Virus record (IMG/VR): IMGVR_UViG_3300045049_000093
Coordinates: 1 to 53,350 of that record
DNA length: 53,350 bases
Direction: 5' to 3' (one strand)
DNA from: a virus
Shown: one piece after another, positions 37,481 through 45,706 of the stretch
How positions within the stretch are numbered: the stretch's first letter is position 1
Layout of the letters: each line of letters opens with the position of its first letter
The notes under the pieces: model-generated
The model's input: only the letters and a program-made list of their open reading frames with translations
Databases searched by the model: none
Told to the model about the DNA's origin: nothing
Program-made: the position numbers and the translations under genes

Positions 37481-38155
37481 ATGAAGAAACGACAGTGCGA
37501 TGTGGAGAATATCTCGGACTTCACTCGCTATTATAATAATTCATGGGTAGGATGGCGTGAAAACAACGGCAACGTCACTCCAATTCTAATAGGCAGCCAG
37601 CCTGCCTCCGAGTATGTATCTATTAAACGTCTTACCAGACAAGGCGATATTTTCCAAAATGGTCCATGGCTTCCTGTGAAAATGGATGCAATTAAAGATT
37701 TTGTTGATTTTGGAAGACCGCCTATAGGTATGATGCAAAATAACGGTACTATAGTATTTATGTCTTATTCCACACCTCGACAACCCCACAAGGGATTACG
37801 AACAAGAGAGGTTGGAATAAATCACTTCAACTCCAAAGATATTGCCAAAAAAGTAAACGTACCTATCCCTAGAACTGAGACCAGACTGGATTGGGTTTGG
37901 TATGCGTTTAATCCAGAATATACATCAATTGAAGAAGGATTTAAGCTTCTGGAGAATGGGGAGAAAGTAGGAGTTCCTATCAGTAGAATTCTTGGAATGT
38001 ATTCTGTCCCGGATCGAATACATCCGTATTTAGCGTATAAGAGGTGGACGGTAGGTTACGTAGTTAGTCCTACAGATATCAGACTACACAATGCATACGA
38101 AGAATATAAAGATTACATCCAGAACAAAACTGGAGTTGAGGTAACACTCATATGA
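37481..38155 (+). CDS. 224-residue amidoligase-operon protein
   Basis: No named family. Alpha/beta sequence with TRYYNNSWVGWRENNGNVTPILIGSQPA at the start, a conserved-looking RTREVGINHFNSK, and WVWYAFNPEY. The pattern EGFKLLENGEKVGVPIS..LG suggests a small binding domain. It starts one base after the first amidoligase stop and shares ATGA with the second amidoligase, placing it between two ligases; a peptide-carrier or substrate-binding role is possible. Confidence 0.65.
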   Translation: MKKRQCDVENISDFTRYYNNSWVGWRENNGNVTPILIGSQPASEYVSIKRLTRQGDIFQNGPWLPVKMDAIKDFVDFGRPPIGMMQNNGTIVFMSYSTPRQPHKGLRTREVGINHFNSKDIAKKVNVPIPRTETRLDWVWYAFNPEYTSIEEGFKLLENGEKVGVPISRILGMYSVPDRIHPYLAYKRWTVGYVVSPTDIRLHNAYEEYKDYIQNKTGVEVTLI

Positions 38156-39435
38156 GTCTGGCTCGGGTCCTCGGAAAACAAAGAGGACGACAATCTTTTA
38201 ATCCCGATAGTCGATGGGTACTTCCCAGTGATTTTATGGGATGGGAATTCGAGTACGAAGGAGTTTCTAACAAGGAACTACCTAATCATACGTTTGCGGA
38301 TTTCTGGGAATATCACGAAGAAAGAAGTCTCTACGACAGAGGCGCTGAATATGTTTTTGCGACGCCACTTTTTGGTGCGGACGCTTACAATGCTCTTGCT
38401 TGGCTCGTAGATCACGCCAAGAAACAAGGATGGAGGTGTACTAAGAGAACAGGAATCCATGTACACCAAGATGTACGTGATCTTGAAGTTCCACAATTGG
38501 CTGGATTGTGTATCCTGTACGCAGCCTTGGAACCACTAATCTATAGGTGGATCGGAGATGGTAGGGATACTTCTCACTTCTGTATTCCACTATACAATGC
38601 GGATGAGACCCTTGTAGATGTATGTAAAATCATTAAATCTGCAATAGCGGACGATAAATCCGGAGGAAATCTTACTCTAGCTTTGTCCGATAGCTATAAA
38701 AGATATGCAGGGTTCAACCTGCAATCTTTGTCCAAATTTGGCTCTATAGAATATCGTCACATGCAGACAACTCATGATCTAGATAGGATCATTAATTGGG
38801 GGAATATAATTCTATCTTTAAAGGCCGCTGCCCGTAAGCTTCCGCAAAGCGACGGAGCAGTAGTACGCATGCTAGAAAGGATGGATATTTACGATGTATT
38901 GCATTATGTATTTCCTCCTCACATTGTAACGCTACTGCAGACTCCAGACGCTTACTCTCAGTTTGTAGAAGATGGACTTTCTTCAGCAAGAGATATCGCA
39001 GTTCACGGATGCAGCACTAAAATTGACTGGGTACGATCTTTTGGCCCTAAAGGAGAAAACAGAGGATTTAAAATATGGGTATCTGCCAACAAGACGGAAA
39101 AGGAAAAGAAAATTCAAGACTGGATTGACGATGTAGAAAGAGATGATGATGGTGATGGTGACGGAGAAAATGTGAATCAGGAGGCTAGGGATGAAGGAGA
39201 ATTGTTCCGAGATTTCCATTTTGAACATGTCGCCGTCCCAGGTGCTGAGGCAATAAATCGCCCTCCTGGGAATAGAGTAAATCCCCCTCCTGGGATCGAT
39301 GAAATGTTAGCAAGATTTAATGATGCATTGATCAGACCTAACCAAAGATGGATAGTACAACCTATCCCTCAACCTCAAGGAGCTGGTGCTGTAGTAGCTG
39401 AGGGTGTAGTCCCTCCAGTTACTCCTCGACGATAA
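38152..39435 (+). CDS. Amidoligase_2 family enzyme
   Basis: 427 residues. Signature of the putative amidoligase family: FMGWEFE at 28-34, RGAEYVF at 63-69, RTGIHVH at 99-105, RYAGFNL at 184-190 and GSIEYRHMQTT at 197-207 followed by NW at 215-216. This is a second, different branch of glutamine-synthetase-like amide ligases. After residue ~335 follows an acidic DDDGDGDG stretch and a Pro-rich tail with two near-copies of RPPGNRVNPPPG, probably disordered and maybe itself a modification target. ATGA coupling to the upstream gene. Confidence 0.85.
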   Translation: MSLARVLGKQRGRQSFNPDSRWVLPSDFMGWEFEYEGVSNKELPNHTFADFWEYHEERSLYDRGAEYVFATPLFGADAYNALAWLVDHAKKQGWRCTKRTGIHVHQDVRDLEVPQLAGLCILYAALEPLIYRWIGDGRDTSHFCIPLYNADETLVDVCKIIKSAIADDKSGGNLTLALSDSYKRYAGFNLQSLSKFGSIEYRHMQTTHDLDRIINWGNIILSLKAAARKLPQSDGAVVRMLERMDIYDVLHYVFPPHIVTLLQTPDAYSQFVEDGLSSARDIAVHGCSTKIDWVRSFGPKGENRGFKIWVSANKTEKEKKIQDWIDDVERDDDGDGDGENVNQEARDEGELFRDFHFEHVAVPGAEAINRPPGNRVNPPPGIDEMLARFNDALIRPNQRWIVQPIPQPQGAGAVVAEGVVPPVTPRR

Positions 39436-39454
39436 TTCGATAATTCGATAATTA
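39431..39454 (+). repeat. three tandem GATAATT(C/A) units
   Basis: GATAATTC, GATAATTC, GATAATTA in a row at the stop of the Amidoligase_2 gene, followed by the leader AAATAGGATAATAATT of the next gene. A similar ATAGGATAATTAT leader precedes the genes at 46280 (plus) and 9675 (minus), so it appears to be a favoured ribosome-site context. Confidence 0.6.
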
Positions 39455-39477
39455 TAAAAATAGGATAATAATTACAA

Positions 39478-41088
39478 ATGTGTGGAATTCTTGGTTTCGC
39501 GTCTACAGAGGGAATGAAAAATCGTTCTCTCAAACAAAATTTCTTTGGTACTGGTTTTCCTATGATCGCAGCAGATCGGGGGCAAGACAGTTCAGGATTA
39601 GCTCTTATAGAGAATGCTAATTCTACTCCTATAATTTACAAACGAGCACTTCGTGGGGCAGACTTCATCGACCTGAAGCCTACGATGAGGTACATGAATG
39701 ACATTGAAAAGTATGCCGTTGCTATCGGGCACGTACGATCTGCTACAGCGTCCCGTGGCAATATCACTGACTACAACGCCCACCCATTCCAATACGGTCA
39801 CATTACACTCGTCCATAATGGCCATATTCGTAATGCAAATTCCTTACCAGACTCCAAAGATGCCCAGTCTTCAGTAGATTCAGCTATGGTTGCTTTCTCC
39901 ATGGCTAAAAATGGAGAGAAGGAGACATTAGAGGCGGTAGAAGGGGGGTTCGTATTCGTCTGGTGGAATTCTAAGACTAAAACTCTGAACATTGCCAGGA
40001 ACGAAGAGCGGCCTATTCATATGGCCTATATTGACGGTGAGAATTCTCTTTTCTGGGCTTCAGAATTGACACATTTGGGCCATCTATTGAGGTACGCAAA
40101 TATTGATGAAGATGAGAACAAAGGAGGGTTTTTACATCCTGAACCATCTCATTGGTATGTCTATGATCTCAAGGATTTGAGGAGTTTTGAAAAACGCCCT
40201 TTTGTGAAGCGCCAGGGACGGCGCAATCATGGGACTACGGGCCAGGTGCATGGCAGCGTGAACGCCCATACAACGGGCCATACGGAATTAGACAAAATAT
40301 GGGAGGAAGAGGTCGCAGCCTGGCAAGAGTATCAGAATCAACAATCATCGATGCCAGGGAATATTTCGAAGGAGGAAACCACGGAATCTGCGACGTCTGA
40401 TTCCGATGAACTTACGGAAATTCGAGACAAGCTTCGGCATCAACGATCCAAAGATGCTAAAAAAGCTGGAGTACCTACTTCTCGGAAAGGACTGGAGAAA
40501 GCTAAACAGAAGCTTAGGAATATGGGCATTCAATTTCAAGAATGCCGTCTTTGTTACCCTACTTCTTGGTCTAAATACCATAATCAGCCGAATAGGGGCT
40601 CCATGATTGCAAGGATGCGTAAGGGAGGTTATTTCGTAGAGATTGTAGATACTACTATGGAGCAGTACCAAAGAGCCACAGATGACGGAGCAGTAATTGT
40701 GGAATGTGTGAATGTACGCAACGGAGCACGTGGATACGTGCATGTAGTAGGAATAATGGCTACACATCAAAATGAGACTTATCACAGAATTAAAAATAAA
40801 TATAAAGAAAGCGCAACAGTGGACAAGGAGGCTACGAAGTCTGCTCTAGGAGCTCCTCCTTTAGATTATAACGGCCCATCTGGTCAAAAAATATCTCTAG
40901 CAAAATTTAAGGAACTCACTGTTTCAGGCTGTTCCAATTGCGCTGAAATAATTGAGCCTATAACCCATGAATTTGTTGTGTGGGTAGGAGGCGGGCAGCC
41001 CTTATGCGCAAATTGCTCTACTAACCCTTCAGTACTGGAAAGCGTTGGTTTTCCAGACCACCTGAAACAGCAACAACAGATGCATTAA
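39478..41088 (+). CDS. class II glutamine amidotransferase with C-terminal zinc ribbon
   Basis: 536 residues. MCGILGF places the nucleophile Cys2; RGQDSSG at 34-40, GHVRSAT at 84-90, AHPF at 101-104, HNGHI at 113-117 and D134 complete the Ntn-hydrolase glutaminase. It releases ammonia from glutamine. No asparagine-synthetase or sugar-isomerase domain follows; instead there is a linker, a C356/C359 pair and a C485-C488/C510-C513 zinc ribbon, perhaps for docking a partner or nucleic acid. In this operon the ammonia or glutamyl group probably feeds an amide-forming ligase. Confidence 0.88.
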   Translation: MCGILGFASTEGMKNRSLKQNFFGTGFPMIAADRGQDSSGLALIENANSTPIIYKRALRGADFIDLKPTMRYMNDIEKYAVAIGHVRSATASRGNITDYNAHPFQYGHITLVHNGHIRNANSLPDSKDAQSSVDSAMVAFSMAKNGEKETLEAVEGGFVFVWWNSKTKTLNIARNEERPIHMAYIDGENSLFWASELTHLGHLLRYANIDEDENKGGFLHPEPSHWYVYDLKDLRSFEKRPFVKRQGRRNHGTTGQVHGSVNAHTTGHTELDKIWEEEVAAWQEYQNQQSSMPGNISKEETTESATSDSDELTEIRDKLRHQRSKDAKKAGVPTSRKGLEKAKQKLRNMGIQFQECRLCYPTSWSKYHNQPNRGSMIARMRKGGYFVEIVDTTMEQYQRATDDGAVIVECVNVRNGARGYVHVVGIMATHQNETYHRIKNKYKESATVDKEATKSALGAPPLDYNGPSGQKISLAKFKELTVSGCSNCAEIIEPITHEFVVWVGGGQPLCANCSTNPSVLESVGFPDHLKQQQQMH

Positions 41089-41089
41089 T

Positions 41090-41947
41090 ATGAATGACCA
41101 GCTACAACTTAATAGTAAAGTTCGAAGATTGGAGCCTCAAAATATTTTCGTTTATGGGACATTGAAAGAAGGCTATCCCAATCATTACGCATATTTACAG
41201 GGAGCTAAAAAGCTAGGAATGGCAAAGCTAGAAGGAATAATGTTCCACCTTGGCGGTTTTCCTGCTATCAATCTCTCAGAGCCTTTATCCACTATTCATG
41301 GAGAGGTTTACCAAGTAGATTGGGATGATATTTTAGCAATGGATATGCTTGAAGGAGTGGATAGAGGATTTTATGATAGAATTGAGGTCAAAATTCCTCA
41401 GTACACAAAAGCATGGACTTATATCATGCCCTATCAACGAGTCATGGCTCACGGATACGATGAGGTTATTCCTAGCGGGCTATGGAGGGGACGTGATACC
41501 CCGAAAGTGAAATGGGCTGGATGGAATAAAGGTTTCGAAATTGGTACCTTCGAAACTTCTCCGGAGTCCTCAGACGAGATTAGAATCGGAAATGGAAGTT
41601 CCGAATTTATCCTGAAAAAGAATGTACATAAAGGGACTTACGAGATAACGAATAAGAAAACTGGAGAAATCATAGGAGCTGGTTATAAACATCTTGGAGA
41701 TCGTATTAGTCAAGACGGGGCTCGTAAACCTATTATCCGTCTTCCTGCTAAGACTGTGGAAAATAAAACTGTAGATGATTTAGTAAAAGCACAAGTCACA
41801 GCCAATCATTACAATCCTCCTCCACGAACTACTCCACGTCCAGTCACAGATAAAGACTATCCTGTCGTAGTTAGTAACCCTCCTCCAGTAGAAGAAAAGA
41901 TTCCTAATATTGCTCGACTTCTTGGTATGAAGGTCAAGCAAGCATGA
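41090..41947 (+). CDS. gamma-glutamylcyclotransferase-fold (AIG2/GGCT-like) protein
   Basis: 285 residues. The fold's substrate loop YGTLKEG is at 22-28 and the catalytic Glu at 88 in DMLEGVDRGFYDR; both are conserved. Enzymes of this fold cut gamma-glutamyl amines, releasing 5-oxoproline, or edit gamma-glutamyl links. Residues ~150-285 form an added domain (EIRIGNGSSEFILKKNVHKGTYEI) plus a Pro-rich linker, unknown. It starts one base after the amidotransferase stop. In context it could trim or recycle gamma-glutamyl conjugates made by the ligases. Confidence 0.85.
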   Translation: MNDQLQLNSKVRRLEPQNIFVYGTLKEGYPNHYAYLQGAKKLGMAKLEGIMFHLGGFPAINLSEPLSTIHGEVYQVDWDDILAMDMLEGVDRGFYDRIEVKIPQYTKAWTYIMPYQRVMAHGYDEVIPSGLWRGRDTPKVKWAGWNKGFEIGTFETSPESSDEIRIGNGSSEFILKKNVHKGTYEITNKKTGEIIGAGYKHLGDRISQDGARKPIIRLPAKTVENKTVDDLVKAQVTANHYNPPPRTTPRPVTDKDYPVVVSNPPPVEEKIPNIARLLGMKVKQA

Positions 41948-42066
41948 ACGGAAAGGCTTTTGCTTATAGGATTTGGAAAATCCACGTAATAGGATGTTTA
42001 ACCAGTTCTTGCGATAAATGCTTATATAACTGGTCTATAGGAAATTTGAGAGGCTACGTGGGATGA
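41944..42066 (+). CDS. 40-residue Cys-containing peptide
   Basis: ATG at 41944 overlaps the stop of the GGCT gene (ATGA), and the stop at 42064-42066 overlaps the next ATG at 42063 in the same way. It holds a CLTSSCDKC cluster and aromatic residues (YNW, AYRIWK). Its placement between enzyme genes with perfect coupling makes it a candidate substrate peptide for the ligases as well as a small metal-binding protein. Confidence 0.6.
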   Translation: MNGKAFAYRIWKIHVIGCLTSSCDKCLYNWSIGNLRGYVG

Positions 42067-42365
42067 GATTCTCAAATGAGTACGGATTCTGTGAAATTAA
42101 CTCCATCCCAGGCTGTACGCAGCTTGCTATCTTCAACCATGCCTTTATCTACAAGGAACATAGAGGAAAGGGTCATGGCCTGGATAATCACAAATTACGG
42201 CTTAAAAGAGCCAAGCAAATGGGCTACGATTGCGCGATGTGTACGGTTAGAGCCGGCAATGAAGCTCAAATTGCTATACTCAGATCAAATGGATGGACCA
42301 GAGTATTTGAGTTCCATAACACAGAGACAGAGCACGATGTCCAAGTGTGGATGAGAAAGCTATGA
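42063..42365 (+). CDS. GNAT-family N-acetyltransferase
   Basis: 100 residues, a minimal GNAT. The acyl-CoA pyrophosphate loop is HRGKGHG at 33-39, followed by a helix (DNHKLRLKRAKQMGY), a strand (CAMCTVRAGNE) and the terminal AQIAILRSNGW at 68-78. It would acetylate an amine, or transfer another acyl or aminoacyl group, as GNAT relatives do in peptide-ligation operons. ATGA coupling on both sides ties it to the ATP-grasp gene. Confidence 0.85.
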   Translation: MRFSNEYGFCEINSIPGCTQLAIFNHAFIYKEHRGKGHGLDNHKLRLKRAKQMGYDCAMCTVRAGNEAQIAILRSNGWTRVFEFHNTETEHDVQVWMRKL

Positions 42366-43252
42366 AGCAAGATAAATTCCAGCATTATGATGTGGTGATC
42401 TATGCAGCTAGAGATTCTAATGGCGCCCGACGACTCGCTACCGCTCTTGGCAGTCGTAGGTGGCGAGACGATTTGCCTGAGAGGTATACAAGGCGCCGCC
42501 CTTACTTCCGAGGGAATCCTAGTCCACTGGTGGTTAACTGGGGATCATCTACACATCCGAAGTGGCTCGAAGACCCTAGATTTCGACTTGAGCCAGTGTT
42601 CCTTAACCATGGTGACCGTGTTAAAGAGGCAATTGACAAACTTGCTTTCTTTCGGAAAGCATCCAAAATTGATGGGATACCTCTGCTCCGCTGGACGACA
42701 GAGAGAAGCCAGGCTGAAGCTTGGATCGGAAAAGGCAAATCAGTTATCGCGAGAACCACTCTTCGAGGGTCCTCTGGAGAGGGAATAGTTCTTATCAATC
42801 CAGGGAAGGAACTCATCGAAGCTCCTCTCTATACCAGATATTACCCAAAGACCCACGAATTCCGAGTTCATGTATTCGATGGGAGAGTGATCGATTTTAC
42901 TCAGAAACGGTTCAAAGGAGGTAAAGATGCACGATCAATTGCTGGCGAGCGTACTATTGTTCGGTCTCACAGTAACGGTTGGGTTCATACTCATGGGGAT
43001 CTGGAACTCATTGAAGATGGACTTACGTCCGTTTCAAAGACTTGTTGTAATCTTATTTCTGAGCTTGGCCTTGTATTCGGTGCTGTGGATGTCATGGCCA
43101 TTCTTGAGCCACCCGATGCCGACTGTAAAAGGAGATTGCGTAATTACGTTATCTGCGAGGTGAATACGGGTCCTGGACTAGAAAATACCCAGACCATTGA
43201 AGCTTATAAAACAGCTATTCTTTCTATGAAGACGAGTTCTTTGAAACCATGA
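42362..43252 (+). CDS. ATP-grasp ligase (RimK-like)
   Basis: 296 residues from the ATG at 42362, which overlaps the GNAT stop as ATGA; a GTG at 42347 would add five. LVVNWGSS at 56-63 resembles the pre-ATP-grasp domain; VIARTTLRGSSGEGIVLI at 128-145 is the ATP-clamp loop; YYPKTHEFRVHVFDGRVIDFTQKR at 160-183 is the second lobe; FGAVDVMAI at 239-247 and CEVNTGPGLENTQT at 265-278 hold the metal-binding Asp, Glu and Asn. Such enzymes form amide bonds through an acyl phosphate. It supplies a third, unrelated ligase to the operon. Confidence 0.88.
   Translation: MKQDKFQHYDVVIYAARDSNGARRLATALGSRRWRDDLPERYTRRRPYFRGNPSPLVVNWGSSTHPKWLEDPRFRLEPVFLNHGDRVKEAIDKLAFFRKASKIDGIPLLRWTTERSQAEAWIGKGKSVIARTTLRGSSGEGIVLINPGKELIEAPLYTRYYPKTHEFRVHVFDGRVIDFTQKRFKGGKDARSIAGERTIVRSHSNGWVHTHGDLELIEDGLTSVSKTCCNLISELGLVFGAVDVMAILEPPDADCKRRLRNYVICEVNTGPGLENTQTIEAYKTAILSMKTSSLKP
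42927..43163 (+). CDS. possible nested two-TM protein inside the ATP-grasp gene
   Basis: In the +1 frame of the ATP-grasp gene an ATG at 42927 is preceded by AAAGGAGGT, a near-perfect ribosome site with 4-5 bases spacing. The 78 residues form two hydrophobic segments (LLASVLLFGLTVTVGFILMGI and LVVILFLSLALYSVLWMSWPF) with basic residues between and after. This is the layout of a small holin or inner-membrane protein. The match could be a by-product of the coding sequence. Confidence 0.35.
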   Translation: MHDQLLASVLLFGLTVTVGFILMGIWNSLKMDLRPFQRLVVILFLSLALYSVLWMSWPFLSHPMPTVKGDCVITLSAR

Positions 43253-44052
43253 ATTATCCCAAAATTGTAGATAATAATATTTGGATTGAATTTCCAAAAC
43301 TTAAAAGAGAGGGGCATTTCTTAGCTTCAGCACTGGTTGGTGGGGTCTCTTTAGGATGTCACGCAGGATCTATTACTGGTGTAAGTATAAATTCTGGTAT
43401 GAACAAATGGATTAAATCCACAGATCCTAATTACGTAATACCATATACGTTTAATTCGTATTCGGGCTGTTATATACCTCCGACGGAAGAAGTATTGAAA
43501 ATACAGAAAATATTGGACGAAAGATCTAATGAAATAGTTGGAGATGTATTCTTCAAAAAATTGGTGGATAATTGTAATGCTGCAATATACGTACTTAGTG
43601 ATGCAATTAACTATAAGTCCACGGCTAGGGCAGGAGGTGTCACTTTTGAAGAAAAGAAGAAGTCTCTGAATTCTGCTGGTAGAGCATGTTTTGAATACAA
43701 AACGAGCGATTTCGCTAAATATCTGATAAAGAATAAAATCGGATATGTAATGGAATCTCCAATTGTACAGAATCGTAATCACGTAACTTACGGGAATTAT
43801 TCGCTCAATCAATTATGGATTTGGGTACCTGAGCACAGTCTTAGACGTGCCATATTAGTGGAAGGACATCATGGAAAGGAAAAATTTCCTACTAGGGAAG
43901 AATGGGAGAAGGAGATAGGACTGGATTTTAGTCTTGCTAGTAAATATGTGCCAAGTGTACCTCCCAACACGACTATTGAGAAACTTGCTTTTGATGATGG
44001 CAGATATCCTGATAACGTAAAATTCAAAGAAGAAAAGAGTAAACCAGCATGA
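43249..44052 (+). CDS. 267-residue protein of the amidoligase operon
   Basis: Family not recognised. The middle (NAAIYVLSDAINYKSTARAGGVTFEEKKKSLNSAGRACFEYKTSDFAKYLI) is helical; the region LWIWVPEHSLRRAILVEGHHG could be a beta-hairpin with a His pair, and TREEWEKEIG opens the C-terminal helix. ATGA coupling to the ATP-grasp gene and to the next gene indicates shared function, perhaps the protein or peptide that is modified. Confidence 0.6.
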   Translation: MNYPKIVDNNIWIEFPKLKREGHFLASALVGGVSLGCHAGSITGVSINSGMNKWIKSTDPNYVIPYTFNSYSGCYIPPTEEVLKIQKILDERSNEIVGDVFFKKLVDNCNAAIYVLSDAINYKSTARAGGVTFEEKKKSLNSAGRACFEYKTSDFAKYLIKNKIGYVMESPIVQNRNHVTYGNYSLNQLWIWVPEHSLRRAILVEGHHGKEKFPTREEWEKEIGLDFSLASKYVPSVPPNTTIEKLAFDDGRYPDNVKFKEEKSKPA

Positions 44053-44258
44053 AGATTCGTTTTACGGGTGAGTTAGAATTTACAGAGAGTCCAGATGACA
44101 AAGGAAGCGTGGATGTGTGGCTCTGCAATAGCTTAGGAGCAGTAAATCACCTAGAAACAGATGAAGCTTTTGATAAGCTTAAATTGAAGTGGGTAGAAGT
44201 TCGTCCTCGTGGTCGTCCTAAAAAGGTGAAAGACAATGACCAAAATAGTGAAGTGTGA
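44049..44258 (+). CDS. 69-residue protein with basic tail
   Basis: ATGA overlap with the upstream gene. A beta-rich start (MKIRFTGELEFTES) and a C-terminal RPRGRPKKVKDND, an AT-hook-like basic motif suggesting contact with DNA or RNA minor groove. Function unknown. Confidence 0.6.
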   Translation: MKIRFTGELEFTESPDDKGSVDVWLCNSLGAVNHLETDEAFDKLKLKWVEVRPRGRPKKVKDNDQNSEV

Positions 44259-44373
44259 TTGCAAGAATAGCTATCAAGACCAGAAGTACGGGCAAGGTAT
44301 GCGTGTGATGAATATGGCACTGAAGCCGCCATCTTGGCGATGCACAGTCTGTGGGAAAACTCATCCACGGTAG
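44236..44373 (+). CDS. 45-residue zinc-ribbon protein
   Basis: ATG at 44236 with AAGGTG eight bases upstream. CDC at 7-9 and CTVC at about 36-39 form a small zinc ribbon around a basic, Met-rich loop (KYGQGMRVMNMA). Similar tiny zinc ribbons occur in many phages without known function. It overlaps the AT-hook-like gene by 23 bases and ends the coupled operon. Confidence 0.7.
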   Translation: MTKIVKCDCKNSYQDQKYGQGMRVMNMALKPPSWRCTVCGKTHPR

Positions 44374-44432
44374 AGGAACTTTTGACGATTTCAGTTGTCT
44401 AAGACATTCTTATTTCTTCTATATGTGAGTAC

Positions 44433-44783
44433 ATGGATGTACGAACAATGGTTACCAAATTTCATATTTGGTATATGACAGTCGTAGTACAGGGAGTACG
44501 AAGACTGTATGGAGCGTTACACTGTATGCCTAAGTTCGATCATAGATTCGATAATCAGGTACAGAACAAGAAAGACCTAAGATTTACTACCCAGGAGGAT
44601 GCAGAAGATTACGCTATAGGTCAGTACAGTATGTACTGTGTACCACAAATTGTGTACAATACTGCTTGGGAGTTATACGTAGTCCGAGAAGAGGGGGATG
44701 AAGAGGCGGAAAATAACTGCTCATATGAGCAAGATCCGTGGATTGAAGTGGCCAGGATCAATTCCATGCCAGGGGAAGGATAG
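44433..44783 (+). CDS. 116-residue protein of unknown function
   Basis: ATG at 44433, about 60 bases after the previous gene, with the recurring element AGTTGTCTAAG upstream. N-terminus is basic and aromatic (FHIWYMTVVVQGVRRLYGALH); the middle has RFTTQEDAEDYAIGQYS; the tail is acidic (REEGDEEAENN). No family recognised. Confidence 0.55.
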   Translation: MDVRTMVTKFHIWYMTVVVQGVRRLYGALHCMPKFDHRFDNQVQNKKDLRFTTQEDAEDYAIGQYSMYCVPQIVYNTAWELYVVREEGDEEAENNCSYEQDPWIEVARINSMPGEG

Positions 44784-44838
44784 TAATCTTGATATCGAAA
44801 ATCACGGACCTATCCAACTTTCACGAAAGGAACGGGCT

Positions 44839-45228
44839 ATGACAGGTGAGCATATGAAAACCGAGGCGCACTCATCGGATCGGGACTTCACAGACAAGAA
44901 ACGCCTTGACTGGCTGGAGAAGCAGGCGTTGCACCCTGACGGCATTGTCTTACATGACGGCAATAAGGTTGTCGTACAGCGGTTTCGCAAGAAACCAGTA
45001 GTAATTGAGGCCATGCAATATACGGCCGAGAGTTGCCGCCGTATCTGCGAATGGGCAGGTCTTGAACATGGCGCTTATAACGAGAGCTGCGGCGTATTCC
45101 CGTTGATCATTCCAACTCTCGAAGGCCCTCATAACGCCAATCCCGGCGACTGGATCATCAAGGGCGTGAAGGGTGAGTTCTATCCCTGTAAGCCTGACAT
45201 CTTCGAGGCGACGTATGAGCCAGCGTGA
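44839..45228 (+). CDS. phage protein with PGDWIIKGVKGEFYPCKPDIF domain
   Basis: 129 residues from the ATG at 44839 (AAAGGA eight bases upstream); frames further upstream overlap the previous gene. Residues 15-40 (DFTDKKRLDWLEKQALHPDGIVL) are a short helical module. From QRFRKKPVVIEAMQYT to the end is a domain common in phages, with the conserved PGDWI..G..GEFYPCKPDIFEATY end. Its biochemical role is unknown. It is the first gene of a GC-rich cassette. Confidence 0.7.
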   Translation: MTGEHMKTEAHSSDRDFTDKKRLDWLEKQALHPDGIVLHDGNKVVVQRFRKKPVVIEAMQYTAESCRRICEWAGLEHGAYNESCGVFPLIIPTLEGPHNANPGDWIIKGVKGEFYPCKPDIFEATYEPA

Positions 45229-45706
45229 CCCGTTGTCCAAGGAAAACCGCCTCACTCTCGACACTGACAGTCGGGTGTTCTTTTACGAGCAAGACCATTA
45301 CTACCTATCGAATTTCTCCCCTTTCCGCCTGAGCTGGAAGGGGCAGGACTTCGATACGTCAGAGCATGTGTACCACTGGGAGAAGTTTCCGCACGATCAA
45401 TTCATCCAGCGGGACATTCGTACGGCCCGATCCGCGCACGATGCATTCAAGATCGCGGAGGTGTATCGGAAAGTCCGCCGTGCCGACTGGGACGAAGTCA
45501 AGGTCGACATCATGCGCGCCATCCTGTGCGCCAAGGTGAGCCAGCACGAGTATGTCCGTCGCAAGCTTCTCGAAACTGGCGATCGTGCGCTCATCGAGAA
45601 TTCCTGGCGGGACGATTACTGGGGATGGGGACCTAACCGAGATGGACGCAACATGCTCGGTGTCTTGTGGCAGCAGGTACGCCGCGAACTGAGGGCTCAA
45701 TCATGA
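45215..45706 (+). CDS. NADAR-family protein (YbiA-like)
   Basis: 163 residues from the ATG at 45215. The family pattern is complete: YLSNFSPF at 30-37, a Glu at 50 in SEHVYHWEKF, AFKIAEVYRKVRRADWDEVKVDIM at 77-100, TGDRALIENS at 121-130, DDYWGWG at 133-139 and GRNMLGVLW at 144-152. NADAR proteins are N-glycosidases or ADP-ribose-processing enzymes; some remove ADP-ribose from guanine in DNA and so reverse DarT-type toxins. Here it may protect phage DNA or process NAD derivatives. Overlaps genes on both sides. Confidence 0.9.
   Translation: MSQRDPLSKENRLTLDTDSRVFFYEQDHYYLSNFSPFRLSWKGQDFDTSEHVYHWEKFPHDQFIQRDIRTARSAHDAFKIAEVYRKVRRADWDEVKVDIMRAILCAKVSQHEYVRRKLLETGDRALIENSWRDDYWGWGPNRDGRNMLGVLWQQVRRELRAQS

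Noticed and set aside
42076-42354. 92-codon plus frame within the GNAT gene.
   Set aside because: The other frame has the GNAT acyl-CoA loop and ATGA coupling; this frame lacks any recognisable pattern.
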